Source of the DNA: a virus
Virus record (IMG/VR): IMGVR_UViG_3300008450_000327
Coordinates: 1 to 29,171 of that record
Direction: 5' to 3' (one strand)
DNA: 29,171 bases
Shown here in pieces: positions 1 through 7,786 of the stretch (position 1 is its first letter; each line of letters starts with the position of its first letter). The position numbers were made by a program, and so were the translations under genes. Below the pieces are notes generated by a model, which saw only the letters and a list, made by a program, of their open reading frames with translations, did not search any database and was not told where the DNA came from.

Positions 1-98
1 TTCTGTTCACGCATGTACTCATCTATGCGGCCAAACTTATCGAAATAATCCGAGAATACTTTGGCAACATAAGCACCTTGTTCAACTGTCAAGTTCAT
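1..98 (-). CDS. 5' end of an unidentified gene downstream of gp41 (partial)
   Basis: An ATG at 98-96 overlaps the gp41 stop codon in an ATGA arrangement, and the frame stays open to the window edge for 32 codons (MNLTVEQGAYVAKVF...). The coupling to gp41 suggests a real co-translated gene. The visible N-terminus is too short for me to recognise a family. In T4 relatives various small replication-region genes or the primase can follow gp41, but nothing here lets me choose. Confidence 0.6.
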   Translation of the reverse strand, partial: MNLTVEQGAYVAKVFSDYFDKFGRIDEYMREQ

Positions 99-1486
99 AC
101 TTTGATTCCCTCAAATTTATTCCTGCGCTCTCTATTACCAAATGTACTTAGTGGTTTATCTGGTTGACCAGAATCAGAGATATCGGTCTGTGAAGATTGT
201 TCAGTATCATAAAGTCGCATCTTAGACCTATCGATGCCAACAATGAATCTTTTAAATACACTAGGGTCAGAATACCGATTCTTCAATTGTTTTACCATAA
301 TCTGGTTCAATTGTTGTAGTTCTTCTGTACTAATCAAAGCAAACATAAAGTCAGCAGTCGCAGGCAAACCAAATGATTCACTTGTGTCTGTCAAATCAAC
401 ATCGGTGTTTGTGAAACCAGACCGAGTTGTTTGTGTCGCAGTTACAATTGGCAGACCTGCTTCAACGGCAAGACCACGCAATTCTTCAGCAATCGATTTG
501 ATATATGTATATGAGTTAACAGAACCACCAGGTTTGATACGTGAAGACGAACATATATTCAAATAATCAATAAAGATAATATCAGGCTTAAAACTTTTCT
601 TCAACTGTAACTCTTGCAACAAGGCACGGAAGTGGAGTGCATTGGCTGCGGCAGTTGGATACTCTTTGATGATTAACTTGCCTTGTGTCTTGTTCTTCAG
701 TACACCAAACTTACGAACATAGTCATCTTTAGACATTACATGCAGTTCATCCATCGTTACGTTCAACAAGTTGGCATCGATACGTTCAGCAATCTTTTCT
801 TCAGCCATTTCCATGGTGATATACAAAACATTCTGTGCATTAGATAAACAGCTTGCGGCAACGTGACACATGAACAATGATTTACCAACACCAGTGCCTG
901 CAAGTGCAACATTCAATGTCTTAACTGGCAGACCACCTTTGGTAATCTTATTGAAGATATCAAGGTCAAACTTAACACGTGACTCAACTTTGTGGTACAG
1001 GTCATAACGATTTGAGAAATCATCAATGTAATCGTGGCCAACATTAGGGTCAAACGATACACCCAAGGCATCACTGAGAATCTTTGGAATCTCACCTTTG
1101 GCTTTCTTATCACCTTTGTCATCCAGAATCGACACCGATTCCATGATGGCATTGTAGATTGCTTTGTCTTGGCAGAACTTCTCAGTCTGTTCAACCAACC
1201 ATTTCATCTCAGTCGGTTCATCTTTGTGCTGATTGATATTCTGCAACAATTCCATAGAATTGCGAACTTCTTGCTCAGTTAACTTCTTACTCTCTGTAAG
1301 ATTAATGATGAGTGCTTCGTGTGTCGGTAGACTATTGTACTTGTTGATAAACTCATCAACTTCTTTGTAAACTACTTTTTCGGTATTGTCTGAGAAATAA
1401 TCTGTACGGAGAAACGGCAAAACTTTACGAGCAAACGTTTCATTGTAAATCAGATTCTTTAGAATCGAGTGTTCTAGTCTGTTCAT
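95..1486 (-). CDS. 41: Replicative DNA helicase gp41 (DnaB family)
   Basis: This is the hexameric 5'-3' replicative helicase of the T4-type replisome; in T4 it works with primase gp61 and loader gp59 on the lagging strand. The 463-residue protein has the T4 gp41 layout: an N-terminal helical domain (about 1-150), then a RecA-fold ATPase domain. Walker A is AGTGVGKS (about 196-203) and Walker B is IIFIDYLN (Asp about 307). ITKGG at 181-185, the MEMAEE and RIDAN segments and the SYTYIKSIAEELRGLAVE helix match T4 gp41 closely. The ATG at 1486 lies inside the 3' end of the gp40-like gene, and the stop overlaps the next start. Order uvsX-40-41 is the same as in T4. Length is close to that of T4 gp41. 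Confidence 0.95.
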   Translation of the reverse strand: MNRLEHSILKNLIYNETFARKVLPFLRTDYFSDNTEKVVYKEVDEFINKYNSLPTHEALIINLTESKKLTEQEVRNSMELLQNINQHKDEPTEMKWLVEQTEKFCQDKAIYNAIMESVSILDDKGDKKAKGEIPKILSDALGVSFDPNVGHDYIDDFSNRYDLYHKVESRVKFDLDIFNKITKGGLPVKTLNVALAGTGVGKSLFMCHVAASCLSNAQNVLYITMEMAEEKIAERIDANLLNVTMDELHVMSKDDYVRKFGVLKNKTQGKLIIKEYPTAAANALHFRALLQELQLKKSFKPDIIFIDYLNICSSSRIKPGGSVNSYTYIKSIAEELRGLAVEAGLPIVTATQTTRSGFTNTDVDLTDTSESFGLPATADFMFALISTEELQQLNQIMVKQLKNRYSDPSVFKRFIVGIDRSKMRLYDTEQSSQTDISDSGQPDKPLSTFGNRERRNKFEGIKV

Positions 1487-1799
1487 TATGGCTTTCTTGA
1501 TTAATAATAATATCTGTGAGAATGTCTCCCATCATTGTATGATATTCTTGGTCAGTTAGCAAGCTTGCATGGCCATGTTGACCTGGATTGTGTATATTAT
1601 AGGTGAACTGTAGTTGACCCATAACACCTTCCTCAAATCTAACATGACCATACGAGAATACTACACCTGAATATTTACCACCGGTAATTTCAACCATCGT
1701 GGAGTCTTCTTCAGGTAAGTTTAGAAACTTGTACTCAAGCTTCTTCTGCTTCTGCCGTATCGAAATCTTCTCCCATAATGTTGCCAAAAGCGATTTCAT
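1440..1799 (-). CDS. 40: gp40-like head vertex assembly chaperone
   Basis: A small acidic protein lies between uvsX and the helicase gene, the same slot as T4 gene 40, whose product assists prohead vertex (gp20 portal) assembly. The recognisable core starts near LEYKFLNLPEED and continues through VEITGGKYSGVVFSYG and a beta-rich stretch to an IMGDIL-type helix. Identification rests mainly on position and this general pattern, because I cannot align it to T4 gp40 in detail. The start is uncertain. The ATG at 1799 overlaps uvsX by 65 bases but has an AAGG ribosome site about 8 bases upstream. The next ATG (1697) would remove the first strand of the core. The 3' end overlaps gp41 by 47 bases. 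Confidence 0.6.
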   Translation of the reverse strand: MKSLLATLWEKISIRQKQKKLEYKFLNLPEEDSTMVEITGGKYSGVVFSYGHVRFEEGVMGQLQFTYNIHNPGQHGHASLLTDQEYHTMMGDILTDIIINQESHNEQTRTLDSKESDLQ

Positions 1800-2793
1800 A
1801 TTTCTTCCTTACAGATTCTTTAAATGATTCATTGACAAGCATACTAGACCAAAATTCTTCGGTATTAGTATCCTTCTCACGGAACTTCTTGTCTTCTATT
1901 TCACCAGTATCTTTATTGACACGTGAGTACCAACCATTCGATGGTTTAACTACGTGGCCAGATTCAAGTGCAACATCAAGTAAGCCAGACCACTTGCTAA
2001 TACCACCGTCAAAAGATACAGAGACAGGGATTTTAGATTTTTCTCGAACATATCGTGATTTCTCCACATTGATAATAAAATTGTAGCCAGTTAATTCAGT
2101 ACCATCTTTCTCTTGCTGGCGACCAAGAATAAAGATGTTGTCGGCAGAGTAGTAACTGCCTGTGCCACCACCAACAATGTCTTTAGGGAACATTCCAATT
2201 TCTTTGTAGGTGTGATTGACAACTACCATTGGAATATCTTTGAGTGATAGGTGTGGTGTGACCATACGGAACAAACTCTTCACCTGTTTTGCACGTGACA
2301 TATCAGCAACTGATTTGCCTTCAAGTGCATCATCTACTTCCTTTTTAGACGCAAGATTACCAATAGAATCAATAACAATAATAAGATGCTCGCCACGTTC
2401 AAATCCCTCAAGTTGTTTCATAATATCAAACTTCAACTGCTCAATGTCAGTCAATGGTGTGTGTAAGACACGTTCAGTATCAATACCAAATGTATCAAAG
2501 TAGGACTGTGGTGTACCAAACTCAGAATCATAAAACAACATTACTGAATCTTCATACTTGTCCATGTAAGACTTGGCCATCAGCAAACTGAATGCAGTCT
2601 TAAAGTGTTTAGAAGGACCTGCCCACATGGTAAGACCAGGGGTAAGACCACCATCTAAACGACCAGACAACGCAACGTTCACCATTGGGATAGATGTGGG
2701 AATCATATCTTTTTTGGTAAAGAACTTTGATGTTGCGAGCACAGCACTGTCTTTAATCGTGCTGTTTTTTTTAATTTTATCTAATAAACTCAT
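1735..2793 (-). CDS. uvsX: UvsX RecA-like recombinase
   Basis: This is the strand-exchange recombinase of T4-type phages. It forms filaments on ssDNA with UvsY and drives recombination-dependent replication. The 352-residue protein has the T4-type Walker A GPSKHFKT (about 59-66; T4 has GPSKSFKS), the LFYDSEFG segment, Walker B LIIVIDSIGNLASKKE (about 137-152) and the MVVVNHTYKEIGMFPK and GGGTGSYYSADNIFILGR segments typical of UvsX. It is somewhat shorter than T4 UvsX (391), mainly at the C-terminus, which ends in an acidic tail (EDFDTAEAEEA). A strong AAAGGA ribosome site precedes the ATG. It follows gp43 by 9 bases and its end overlaps the gp40-like gene. Confidence 0.96.
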   Translation of the reverse strand: MSLLDKIKKNSTIKDSAVLATSKFFTKKDMIPTSIPMVNVALSGRLDGGLTPGLTMWAGPSKHFKTAFSLLMAKSYMDKYEDSVMLFYDSEFGTPQSYFDTFGIDTERVLHTPLTDIEQLKFDIMKQLEGFERGEHLIIVIDSIGNLASKKEVDDALEGKSVADMSRAKQVKSLFRMVTPHLSLKDIPMVVVNHTYKEIGMFPKDIVGGGTGSYYSADNIFILGRQQEKDGTELTGYNFIINVEKSRYVREKSKIPVSVSFDGGISKWSGLLDVALESGHVVKPSNGWYSRVNKDTGEIEDKKFREKDTNTEEFWSSMLVNESFKESVRKKYEIAFGNIMGEDFDTAEAEEA

Positions 2794-2802
2794 ACTATTC
2801 CT

Positions 2803-5334
2803 TTAGTTAAAAAAACTATCCAATGAATTAGTCTTCTCTGTTTTCCATTCAATACAATCTAAAATCACTTTGATTGGTTCGAGGAAAGACTTATCAAACT
2901 GTGTGTCATAATCAATATACTCTTGTAAATTGAATTCTTTTGGCAATCGACCTGGGAAAGATACGACTGATTCTTTGAAGTGGTTTGGAACTTTCAAATA
3001 TGTAAACTTGAGTTTCTCACCCTCTTGAATCAACGGATACTTCTTGTCCAAATTATACTGCTTCAGGAAATGATTGTACACGATGGCACCACGAACATGA
3101 ATCGGAGTACCCTTCTTATACATTGTAACAGAATCAGAATAAGTTTTCAAGCCATTAAGTCCTCTTGGAAAAGAAATATCTTCAACAGGTAAAGATTTAA
3201 ATTCTTGCCTAAAGGTTTGGATGAATTCTTGTACTTCTTCTTCGGTACCAAGCATCACCATTTTAATTAAGGTATTCATCTTCTCACGAATCGCAGCCGG
3301 TGTAGAAGACTTAATCATCTCAAGTCCCATCACCTTCATATGTGGTTCGTTGTATTGAACACCCTCATTGTTATATACATTAAGAATGTAACGTTTCTTG
3401 GCAGTCCAAATACCTTTATCGGACAAGCCTTCACGTTTCATTTGCATCTTTTGGGCATACGCATTAACATACGTAGCAAGCTCCTGGTAACTCTCATCAA
3501 TAAATGGTTGTATCTTCTGCTCACATACTTTATCCATGAATTGGATAATCTGTTGTATGTTTGATTCTTTCGGATGCACCTTATCAACAAGCTCACCAAG
3601 GCGGAGATAAATCGAATCTGTGTCTGAGGCGATAACATAATCTTTGTCGGTCTTTAATAGTTTGTTCATGTAAGAATTGATTTTACTTTCAATCCACTTA
3701 ATACTAAGTTGACCCGCAGAGGTAACGCCAAGAGCTTGTCGTAAATCATAGAATCGGAAATACTTGGAACCTAAGGCACCGTATGCCGAATTCAAAGATA
3801 CTTTCTTCGCTAGTTGTAGATTATTATACCTAGCAATTCGTTTATCTAATTCATTCTTCTTTGTCTCATCAGTTTCAACTTCATAATCTTTCTTCGCCTG
3901 AATCATCATCTTCTTGAACTTAGAACGGTCAATGTACATTTCTTCCAACATCTTTGGTAAGAAACCTTGTTTGGTCGTACTAAAGAACTGCCCATTCGGT
4001 GTGATAGTATATCCACTCATCTTTGATAGGTCAACTGATTTAGTCAGCAGTTTATCAACGCTTACACCACGCATAATAATGTCACGCATATCTTGTGTGT
4101 AGTCTTGAGGCTCAATCAATGTTTCAGGTGAGATGTTGTATTGCATCATCAAGTGTGGGTACAAACTGTTCAAGTCAAATGAAGCGACACATCTATGCAT
4201 ACCTTTTTGTGGGTCTTTAACATAAGCACCCTCAAAAGCAGCATCTTTGTCTTTCATAACCTTTGGTGGCACAATGATATTACGGTTCAACAAGTAACCA
4301 TATGTCATTGCATCCCACATTCTAGTTTGTGCAAATACATCATCATAGTTACACTTCGTATCATAGGCAAGAGTTAGTGCCAATTCCAACAACTTCAACT
4401 TGTCGTCTAGTTTCAGAATCAATGCTACGTCTTTAATATTATACTCAATGAACTTTTGGTAATTCAAACGATACAACTGGTGCAAGTTATCATACTCATC
4501 ATATGAAATCTTGTTCTCACCAATCTCAACGTTCGCAATATTATCCAAACGATATGACTCTTGTGATTTACCACCTGGCGCATACCATCTGTACAATTCA
4601 ATATAGTCAAGTGTCGAAACACCTAACAACTCATACGCAACGTTTTCACGACCCATGGCCATAACTTTGCGTTCAGAAATCATATTCCATGGTGACAACT
4701 TCTTTGTGTCATCTTCACCAAGGATACGTGATAGACGATTGACCAAATATGGAATATCAAAGAACTTGATGTTCCAACCACTCACAACATCTGGACAATT
4801 ATTTGACCAGTGGTTGATAAATGTTTTGCAAAGGTCATACTCATCACGGCATTTAATGTATGTAACGTTATCATCATTATTAATATAGTCACCACAACCC
4901 ATTACGATTGTTTTACCACCAACACGTGTAATACAAATGGCAGTGATTGGTTCGTTGGCTTGATATGGATCAGGGAATCCATTTTCAGAACCAACCTCAA
5001 TATCGATAACATCAATTGCAACATCTTCAAAGTCCCAATCGGTCATCTCTGGATGTTCATCAGCAATAAATGCATATTCGAATCTGGTTTGACCATAGAT
5101 TTCAAAGTTTTGTACTTCATTGTACATCTTAACAAAATCACGTGCTTCACGGATAGATTCGAACTTCATAGGTTCAAGTGCTTCACCATTTAAGTTTTTA
5201 AACTTTGATGGTTTATTAGACTTCAAAAACAAAGTCGGCGAGTAAGCAATTTTCATCTTAACCCTACGTGAATCTTTAACTCCACGATAAAGTACGTTAT
5301 TACCAACACAAACTACATTAGTATAATAATTCAT
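2803..5334 (-). CDS. 43: DNA polymerase gp43 (family B)
   Basis: This is the replicative DNA polymerase with 3'-5' proofreading. The 843-residue protein is slightly shorter than T4 gp43 (898). Exonuclease motifs are visible: Exo I DVIDIEVG with Asp111 and Glu113, Exo II in SGWNIKFFDIPYLVNRL, and Exo III YNIKDVALIL. Polymerase motif A is FDLNSLYPHLMMQYN (about 385-400), motif B is KKVSLNSAYGALG (about 510-520), and motif C is ASDTDSIYL (about 570). The C-terminus ends in SLDSFFN, which looks like the short clamp-binding peptide by which T4 gp43 docks on gp45. No catalytic residue is missing. It is separated from its upstream neighbour by an inverted GIY-YIG endonuclease gene. The ribosome site is weak (GAAAG). 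Confidence 0.97.
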   Translation of the reverse strand: MNYYTNVVCVGNNVLYRGVKDSRRVKMKIAYSPTLFLKSNKPSKFKNLNGEALEPMKFESIREARDFVKMYNEVQNFEIYGQTRFEYAFIADEHPEMTDWDFEDVAIDVIDIEVGSENGFPDPYQANEPITAICITRVGGKTIVMGCGDYINNDDNVTYIKCRDEYDLCKTFINHWSNNCPDVVSGWNIKFFDIPYLVNRLSRILGEDDTKKLSPWNMISERKVMAMGRENVAYELLGVSTLDYIELYRWYAPGGKSQESYRLDNIANVEIGENKISYDEYDNLHQLYRLNYQKFIEYNIKDVALILKLDDKLKLLELALTLAYDTKCNYDDVFAQTRMWDAMTYGYLLNRNIIVPPKVMKDKDAAFEGAYVKDPQKGMHRCVASFDLNSLYPHLMMQYNISPETLIEPQDYTQDMRDIIMRGVSVDKLLTKSVDLSKMSGYTITPNGQFFSTTKQGFLPKMLEEMYIDRSKFKKMMIQAKKDYEVETDETKKNELDKRIARYNNLQLAKKVSLNSAYGALGSKYFRFYDLRQALGVTSAGQLSIKWIESKINSYMNKLLKTDKDYVIASDTDSIYLRLGELVDKVHPKESNIQQIIQFMDKVCEQKIQPFIDESYQELATYVNAYAQKMQMKREGLSDKGIWTAKKRYILNVYNNEGVQYNEPHMKVMGLEMIKSSTPAAIREKMNTLIKMVMLGTEEEVQEFIQTFRQEFKSLPVEDISFPRGLNGLKTYSDSVTMYKKGTPIHVRGAIVYNHFLKQYNLDKKYPLIQEGEKLKFTYLKVPNHFKESVVSFPGRLPKEFNLQEYIDYDTQFDKSFLEPIKVILDCIEWKTEKTNSLDSFFN

Positions 5335-5349
5335 CTAAACTTTCATAAT

Positions 5350-5357
5350 TATAAATA
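5350..5357 (+). promoter_or_regulatory. T4-type late promoter -10 box (TATAAATA) for the GIY-YIG gene
   Basis: A perfect match to the T4 late promoter TATAAATA lies on the plus strand 60 bases ahead of the only plus-strand gene. T4-type late promoters have no -35 box and depend on the gp55 sigma factor, which is encoded in this window. The match and its unique orientation support late expression of the endonuclease. Confidence 0.6.
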
Positions 5358-5360
5358 GGT

Positions 5361-5390
5361 GTAGGTCACGGGACTGCAATCCCTACCTAC
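5361..5390 (+). promoter_or_regulatory. Stem-loop at the predicted 5' end of the GIY-YIG late mRNA
   Basis: GTAGGT (5361-5366) pairs with ACCTAC (5385-5390), and inside it GGGA (5370-5373) pairs with TCCC (5380-5383) around the loop CTGCAA. It begins a few bases after the TATAAATA box, so the late transcript would start at or just inside the 5' arm. On the minus strand the same palindrome lies in the gp43 leader, about 27 bases before the gp43 ATG, where T4 gp43 has a self-binding operator hairpin. I cannot tell which strand it serves. Confidence 0.45.
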
Positions 5391-5416
5391 TCTAATGATA
5401 AAAAGGAATCATCAGC

Positions 5417-5905
5417 ATGAATATTTATTACATATATCAACACCGAAGAAACGATACCGGTGAAATCTTCTATGTAGGTAAAGGCAAAAAGAACCGTTGC
5501 TTTGAGACTACAAATCGTAACACACATTGGCAAAATATCATTAACAAAACAGATTATTCTGTGGAGTTATTATACGAGTATTTGTCTGAAGATGTGGCAA
5601 ATCTTATTGAAATTGGCCTAATAACCAAATACAAACATGACGGTATAAAATTATGCAACATGACCATTGGTGGTGAAGGTAACTCTGGACACAAACATTC
5701 TAATGAGTCCAAGAAAGTTATGTCCGAAAAAAAGATTGGACGAAAACTCACCGAAGAACACAAACAAAAAATAGGCCAAGCTCATAAAGGCAAAATTATT
5801 TCAGACAAACAAAAGAAACAAATAAGTGAAACTCTAAAAGGTAAAAAACTTTCGGATGCTCACAAAATAGCTATAAGTAATGGTGTGAAAAAAATCAAAA
5901 CTTAG
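5417..5905 (+). CDS. GIY-YIG homing-type endonuclease with NUMOD3 repeats
   Basis: This is a free-standing Seg-like homing endonuclease. The N-terminal GIY-YIG nuclease domain shows YYIYQ (4-8), FYVGKG (18-23) and the catalytic-type Arg27. The C-terminal part (about 90-160) has several NUMOD3-type DNA-binding repeats of the form S-E-x-H-K-x-K-I-S/G-x-x-x-K-G-K (for example around RKLTEEHKQKIGQAHKGK and KKLSDAHKIAIS). It is the only plus-strand gene in the window and lies between gp43 and the 99-residue gene. Its last 11 bases overlap the 3' end of that gene convergently. It therefore interrupts the replication operon in antisense without breaking a reading frame. A late-type promoter and a hairpin precede it, and its ribosome site is AAAGGA. 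Confidence 0.9.
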   Translation: MNIYYIYQHRRNDTGEIFYVGKGKKNRCFETTNRNTHWQNIINKTDYSVELLYEYLSEDVANLIEIGLITKYKHDGIKLCNMTIGGEGNSGHKHSNESKKVMSEKKIGRKLTEEHKQKIGQAHKGKIISDKQKKQISETLKGKKLSDAHKIAISNGVKKIKT

Positions 5906-6194
5906 GTATTGAACTTGCAATTTGAATGCCAGAACCAAATAACTTATTATACTCATTTTCCAATTCTACCATTGGACTTGTGATGCAAAGAATATCAGAT
6001 ACATCAAATGAAATACCTGTTTTAAACTCTTGTGCATACTCCAAGAAAGGAGAGAAACCCATCATTGGACCATCTTTGGATGGTTGTACAATTACCTGCA
6101 CAGTTTCTTTGACTGTGATTCTCTCATCATTTTCATAAACAACACTGGCGATGATTGTTTGATTTGTTTTAAAAGTAATTAACTTTACCGCCAT
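5895..6194 (-). CDS. Conserved small beta-rich phage protein (paralogue of the gene at 25500)
   Basis: I do not recognise a named function for this 99-residue protein. It begins VKLITFKTNQTIIASVVYEN and contains repeated short beta-strand patterns, then MGFSPFLEYAQEFKTGISFD and a C-terminal DILCITSPMVELENEYNKLFG. The same order of elements appears in the 135-residue product at 25500-25907 (IKLFRLATGDDIISAFVEDI, MPWLP, IVTILELKDDMVDYYLNVVEK), so the two look like diverged paralogues. The pattern recalls an SH3/Sm-like barrel, which is only an inference. It starts one base after the stop of the 72-residue gene, so the two are translationally coupled. Its 3' end meets the GIY-YIG gene. Confidence 0.75.
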   Translation of the reverse strand: MAVKLITFKTNQTIIASVVYENDERITVKETVQVIVQPSKDGPMMGFSPFLEYAQEFKTGISFDVSDILCITSPMVELENEYNKLFGSGIQIASSIPKF

Positions 6195-6195
6195 T

Positions 6196-6414
6196 TTAAA
6201 TCCTTGTTGAAGCAGGCACTACGGCCAAAGTCACCCAACGTTTTGGGTAAAGCATTTCACGACCATTAAACTCGGTCATGTTGAGTGTCGGGTCTTCAAC
6301 AAGACCTACGACCTCTACCATATCATCGAATTCTCGCAAGAAGAAATCGTACTTATAAGCACGGGGAAGGCGATTAGCCTCAGCGAATTGTTTTGCGATT
6401 TTGTATGTTTCCAT
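6196..6414 (-). CDS. Hypothetical protein, 72 residues
   Basis: Unrecognised small protein (METYKIAKQFAEANRLPRAY...). It has an N-terminal amphipathic helix, a charged centre (REFDDMVEVVGLVEDPTL) and a C-terminal beta segment (KRWVTLAVVPAS). It is the first gene after a consensus sigma70 promoter at 6467-6439 and has a CGGAG ribosome site upstream of the ATG. It is therefore probably the leading early gene of the gp43-uvsX-gp41 unit. It sits one base ahead of the 99-residue gene. No function can be assigned. Confidence 0.75.
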   Translation of the reverse strand: METYKIAKQFAEANRLPRAYKYDFFLREFDDMVEVVGLVEDPTLNMTEFNGREMLYPKRWVTLAVVPASTRI

Positions 6415-6438
6415 AATATCTCCGAAAGTTAATAATCA

Positions 6439-6467
6439 ATTATAATGTATTTAAACGAACTTGTCAA
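6439..6467 (-). promoter_or_regulatory. Consensus sigma70 early promoter ahead of the gp43 unit
   Basis: On the minus strand TTGACA (6467-6462), a 17-base spacer and TATAAT (6444-6439) match the bacterial sigma70 consensus at every position. The -35 box lies within the 3' end of the MazG-like gene. The promoter would start transcription about 20 bases before the 72-residue gene and drive it together with gp43, uvsX and gp41. Confidence 0.85.
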
Positions 6468-6795
6468 GCGCAGGAGGTGTCCATCCTTCTGGTTTTAAAA
6501 CTTTGCCGTCTGGTCGTTTAAGTACTTTGCCTGTTGTCGGGTCAATCTTTGCCAAGTTAGAACGGGCAACTTCTGCCCATGCCGCATCAACATCATACCC
6601 CTTCATCTTACAATACCCAAGAATAACCCAAATCATATCCATACAGGCATCAAGTTGTTCTACTTCATCACATGCGTAATAAGCTGAACGAAACTCACCG
6701 ACTTCTTCATCAATTAAGGTTTTGTATAACTTAACATTTTTTGCTGATGGTTCTTGGTCACAAGCATCAATAAATTTACAAACATCATTATACAT
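6451..6795 (-). CDS. MazG-like nucleotide pyrophosphohydrolase
   Basis: A 114-residue all-alpha NTP pyrophosphohydrolase of the MazG/HisE/dUTPase-like superfamily. The metal-binding signature is visible: LIDEEVGEF with Glu30, Glu31 and Glu34, followed by EVEQLDACMDMIW with Glu46, Asp49 and Asp53. The C-terminal segment with SNLAKIDPTTGKVLKRPDGKVLKP is typical of phage and bacterial members that act on (d)NTPs. Cyanophage MazG proteins are proposed to modulate host nucleotide pools or alarmone, but the substrate here is not readable from sequence. Its first codons overlap the cytidylyltransferase gene by 8 bases, so the two are probably co-translated. Confidence 0.85.
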   Translation of the reverse strand: MYNDVCKFIDACDQEPSAKNVKLYKTLIDEEVGEFRSAYYACDEVEQLDACMDMIWVILGYCKMKGYDVDAAWAEVARSNLAKIDPTTGKVLKRPDGKVLKPEGWTPPALDKFV

Positions 6796-7246
6796 TCTGA
6801 CGACTCAATTCAGATTGGTATGCACGCTGTCTCAATTCGGTTGAACTGAATCGGTGGTTGCGGGAGTTAAAGTACATATTGATACCTCGGTCAATACAGA
6901 TTTGTTTACCTGTATATTCTTTGTCTTTGTATTCTTCACCAATGATTCTAACAGAAATTGGTAGAAACATCAATAGGTCTTCAAGGTCTTTTTCGGTACT
7001 ATAAACAACAATCTCATCTACAAATTTTACCGCAGAGAGTTGCACGAATCGTTCGACAATAGATTGAACTGGTTTGTTCTTACCAGGTCTATCGGAACTT
7101 GGATCATTTTGTAAACCAACAATCAAGTGGTCACATACAGACTTGGCTTCAGCAAGCATAAGAATATGTCCTGCATGAAGTAAATCAAAAGTTGAGCAGG
7201 TGAAACCAATTGGTCTGCCTGCCATATCATCTGGCACTACTAACAT
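6788..7246 (-). CDS. Cytidylyltransferase-family nucleotidyltransferase
   Basis: A 152-residue nucleotidyltransferase of the TagD/cytidylyltransferase superfamily, which transfers a nucleotidyl group from CTP or ATP to a phosphorylated substrate such as glycerol-3-phosphate or a sugar phosphate. The nucleotide-binding HxGH motif is HAGH (24-27) in FTCSTFDLLHAGHILML, and the second signature is RFSSTELRQR near residue 131. GLQNDPSSDRPGKNKPVQS matches the loop between the motifs. The ATG at 7246 is chosen because AAAGGGG (7259-7253) lies 6 bases upstream. It lies in a nucleotide-metabolism cluster with dCMP deaminase and a MazG-like enzyme. The substrate is unknown; surface or head-group modification is possible. 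Confidence 0.85.
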   Translation of the reverse strand: MLVVPDDMAGRPIGFTCSTFDLLHAGHILMLAEAKSVCDHLIVGLQNDPSSDRPGKNKPVQSIVERFVQLSAVKFVDEIVVYSTEKDLEDLLMFLPISVRIIGEEYKDKEYTGKQICIDRGINMYFNSRNHRFSSTELRQRAYQSELSRQNV

Positions 7247-7262
7247 AATAAACCCCTTTAAA

Positions 7263-7754
7263 TTATATATGCTGTTGAACAGCTACATTACACTTCTTTA
7301 GAAAATTAATACCGTCATCGTTGCGATAACTATTTCGGTAATATACACTATCGATACCCGATTGATGAATTAGTTTGGCACAATCTAAACATGGCGCATG
7401 AGTTACAAACAATGTTGCACCATCACTTGAATTGGTACTACGTGCAATCTTGGCTAACGCATTGGTCTCTGCATGGAGTACTTCACGTTTGGTTTTATTT
7501 CGTGTCCAACCGTGAACAGTTTCGGTATATCCGTATTCCTTCATTTGAAATTCAGTATAGTAACATTCATCTTTAAGGACATATTCAGTGTCCTCACAGT
7601 TGTTATCCCAACCTGAAGGCATGCCATTATAACCGATGCCAATGATTGTATTATCTTTTACAACAACACAGCCAACGTGCAATCTTTTTGCAGAAGACAG
7701 TTCGGCGTAGACTTCAGCAGTCTTCATGTGTGCATCAATAAATTTCTTTTTCAT
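7263..7754 (-). CDS. cd: dCMP deaminase
   Basis: Zinc-dependent deoxycytidylate deaminase converting dCMP to dUMP, the precursor for dTMP synthesis. The 163-residue protein has the family's zinc site: HAE (94-96) within REVLHAETNALAKIA and PCLDC (121-125) within THAPCLDCAKLI. The N-terminal AKRLHVGCVVVKDNTIIGIGYNGMPSG is characteristic of the dCMP/CMP deaminase fold. No classical ribosome site precedes the ATG. Instead a 7-base-pair hairpin (7765-7782) separates it from the hsp20 stop. It follows hsp20 and precedes the cytidylyltransferase. Confidence 0.93.
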   Translation of the reverse strand: MKKKFIDAHMKTAEVYAELSSAKRLHVGCVVVKDNTIIGIGYNGMPSGWDNNCEDTEYVLKDECYYTEFQMKEYGYTETVHGWTRNKTKREVLHAETNALAKIARSTNSSDGATLFVTHAPCLDCAKLIHQSGIDSVYYRNSYRNDDGINFLKKCNVAVQQHI

Positions 7755-7764
7755 AATATAGTAA

Positions 7765-7782
7765 GTGGGGCTTTCGCCCCAC
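7765..7782 (-). promoter_or_regulatory. GC-rich hairpin between hsp20 and the dCMP deaminase gene
   Basis: A perfect 7-base-pair stem GTGGGGC/GCCCCAC with a GAAA tetraloop on the minus-strand RNA fills most of the 32-base gap after the hsp20 stop. On the minus strand it is not followed by a U run (TTACTATATT), so it looks more like an mRNA-stabilising or processing element, or a weak terminator, than a strong Rho-independent terminator. Confidence 0.55.
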
Positions 7783-7786
7783 AGTT

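Noticed and set aside
4810-5193. 127-codon plus-strand frame opposite gp43
   Set aside because: It is antisense to the exonuclease domain of a clear gp43 and its translation is not protein-like.
5361-5390. tRNA-Cys (GGGACTGCAATCCC looks like an anticodon arm with GCA)
   Set aside because: The loop is 6 rather than 7 bases and there are no acceptor, D or T arms around it.
7261-7285. TATAAT and a GCTG/CAGC palindrome at the end of the dCMP deaminase gene as a promoter
   Set aside because: No acceptable -35 box at 15-19 bases, and the palindrome is explained by the codons for AVQQH.
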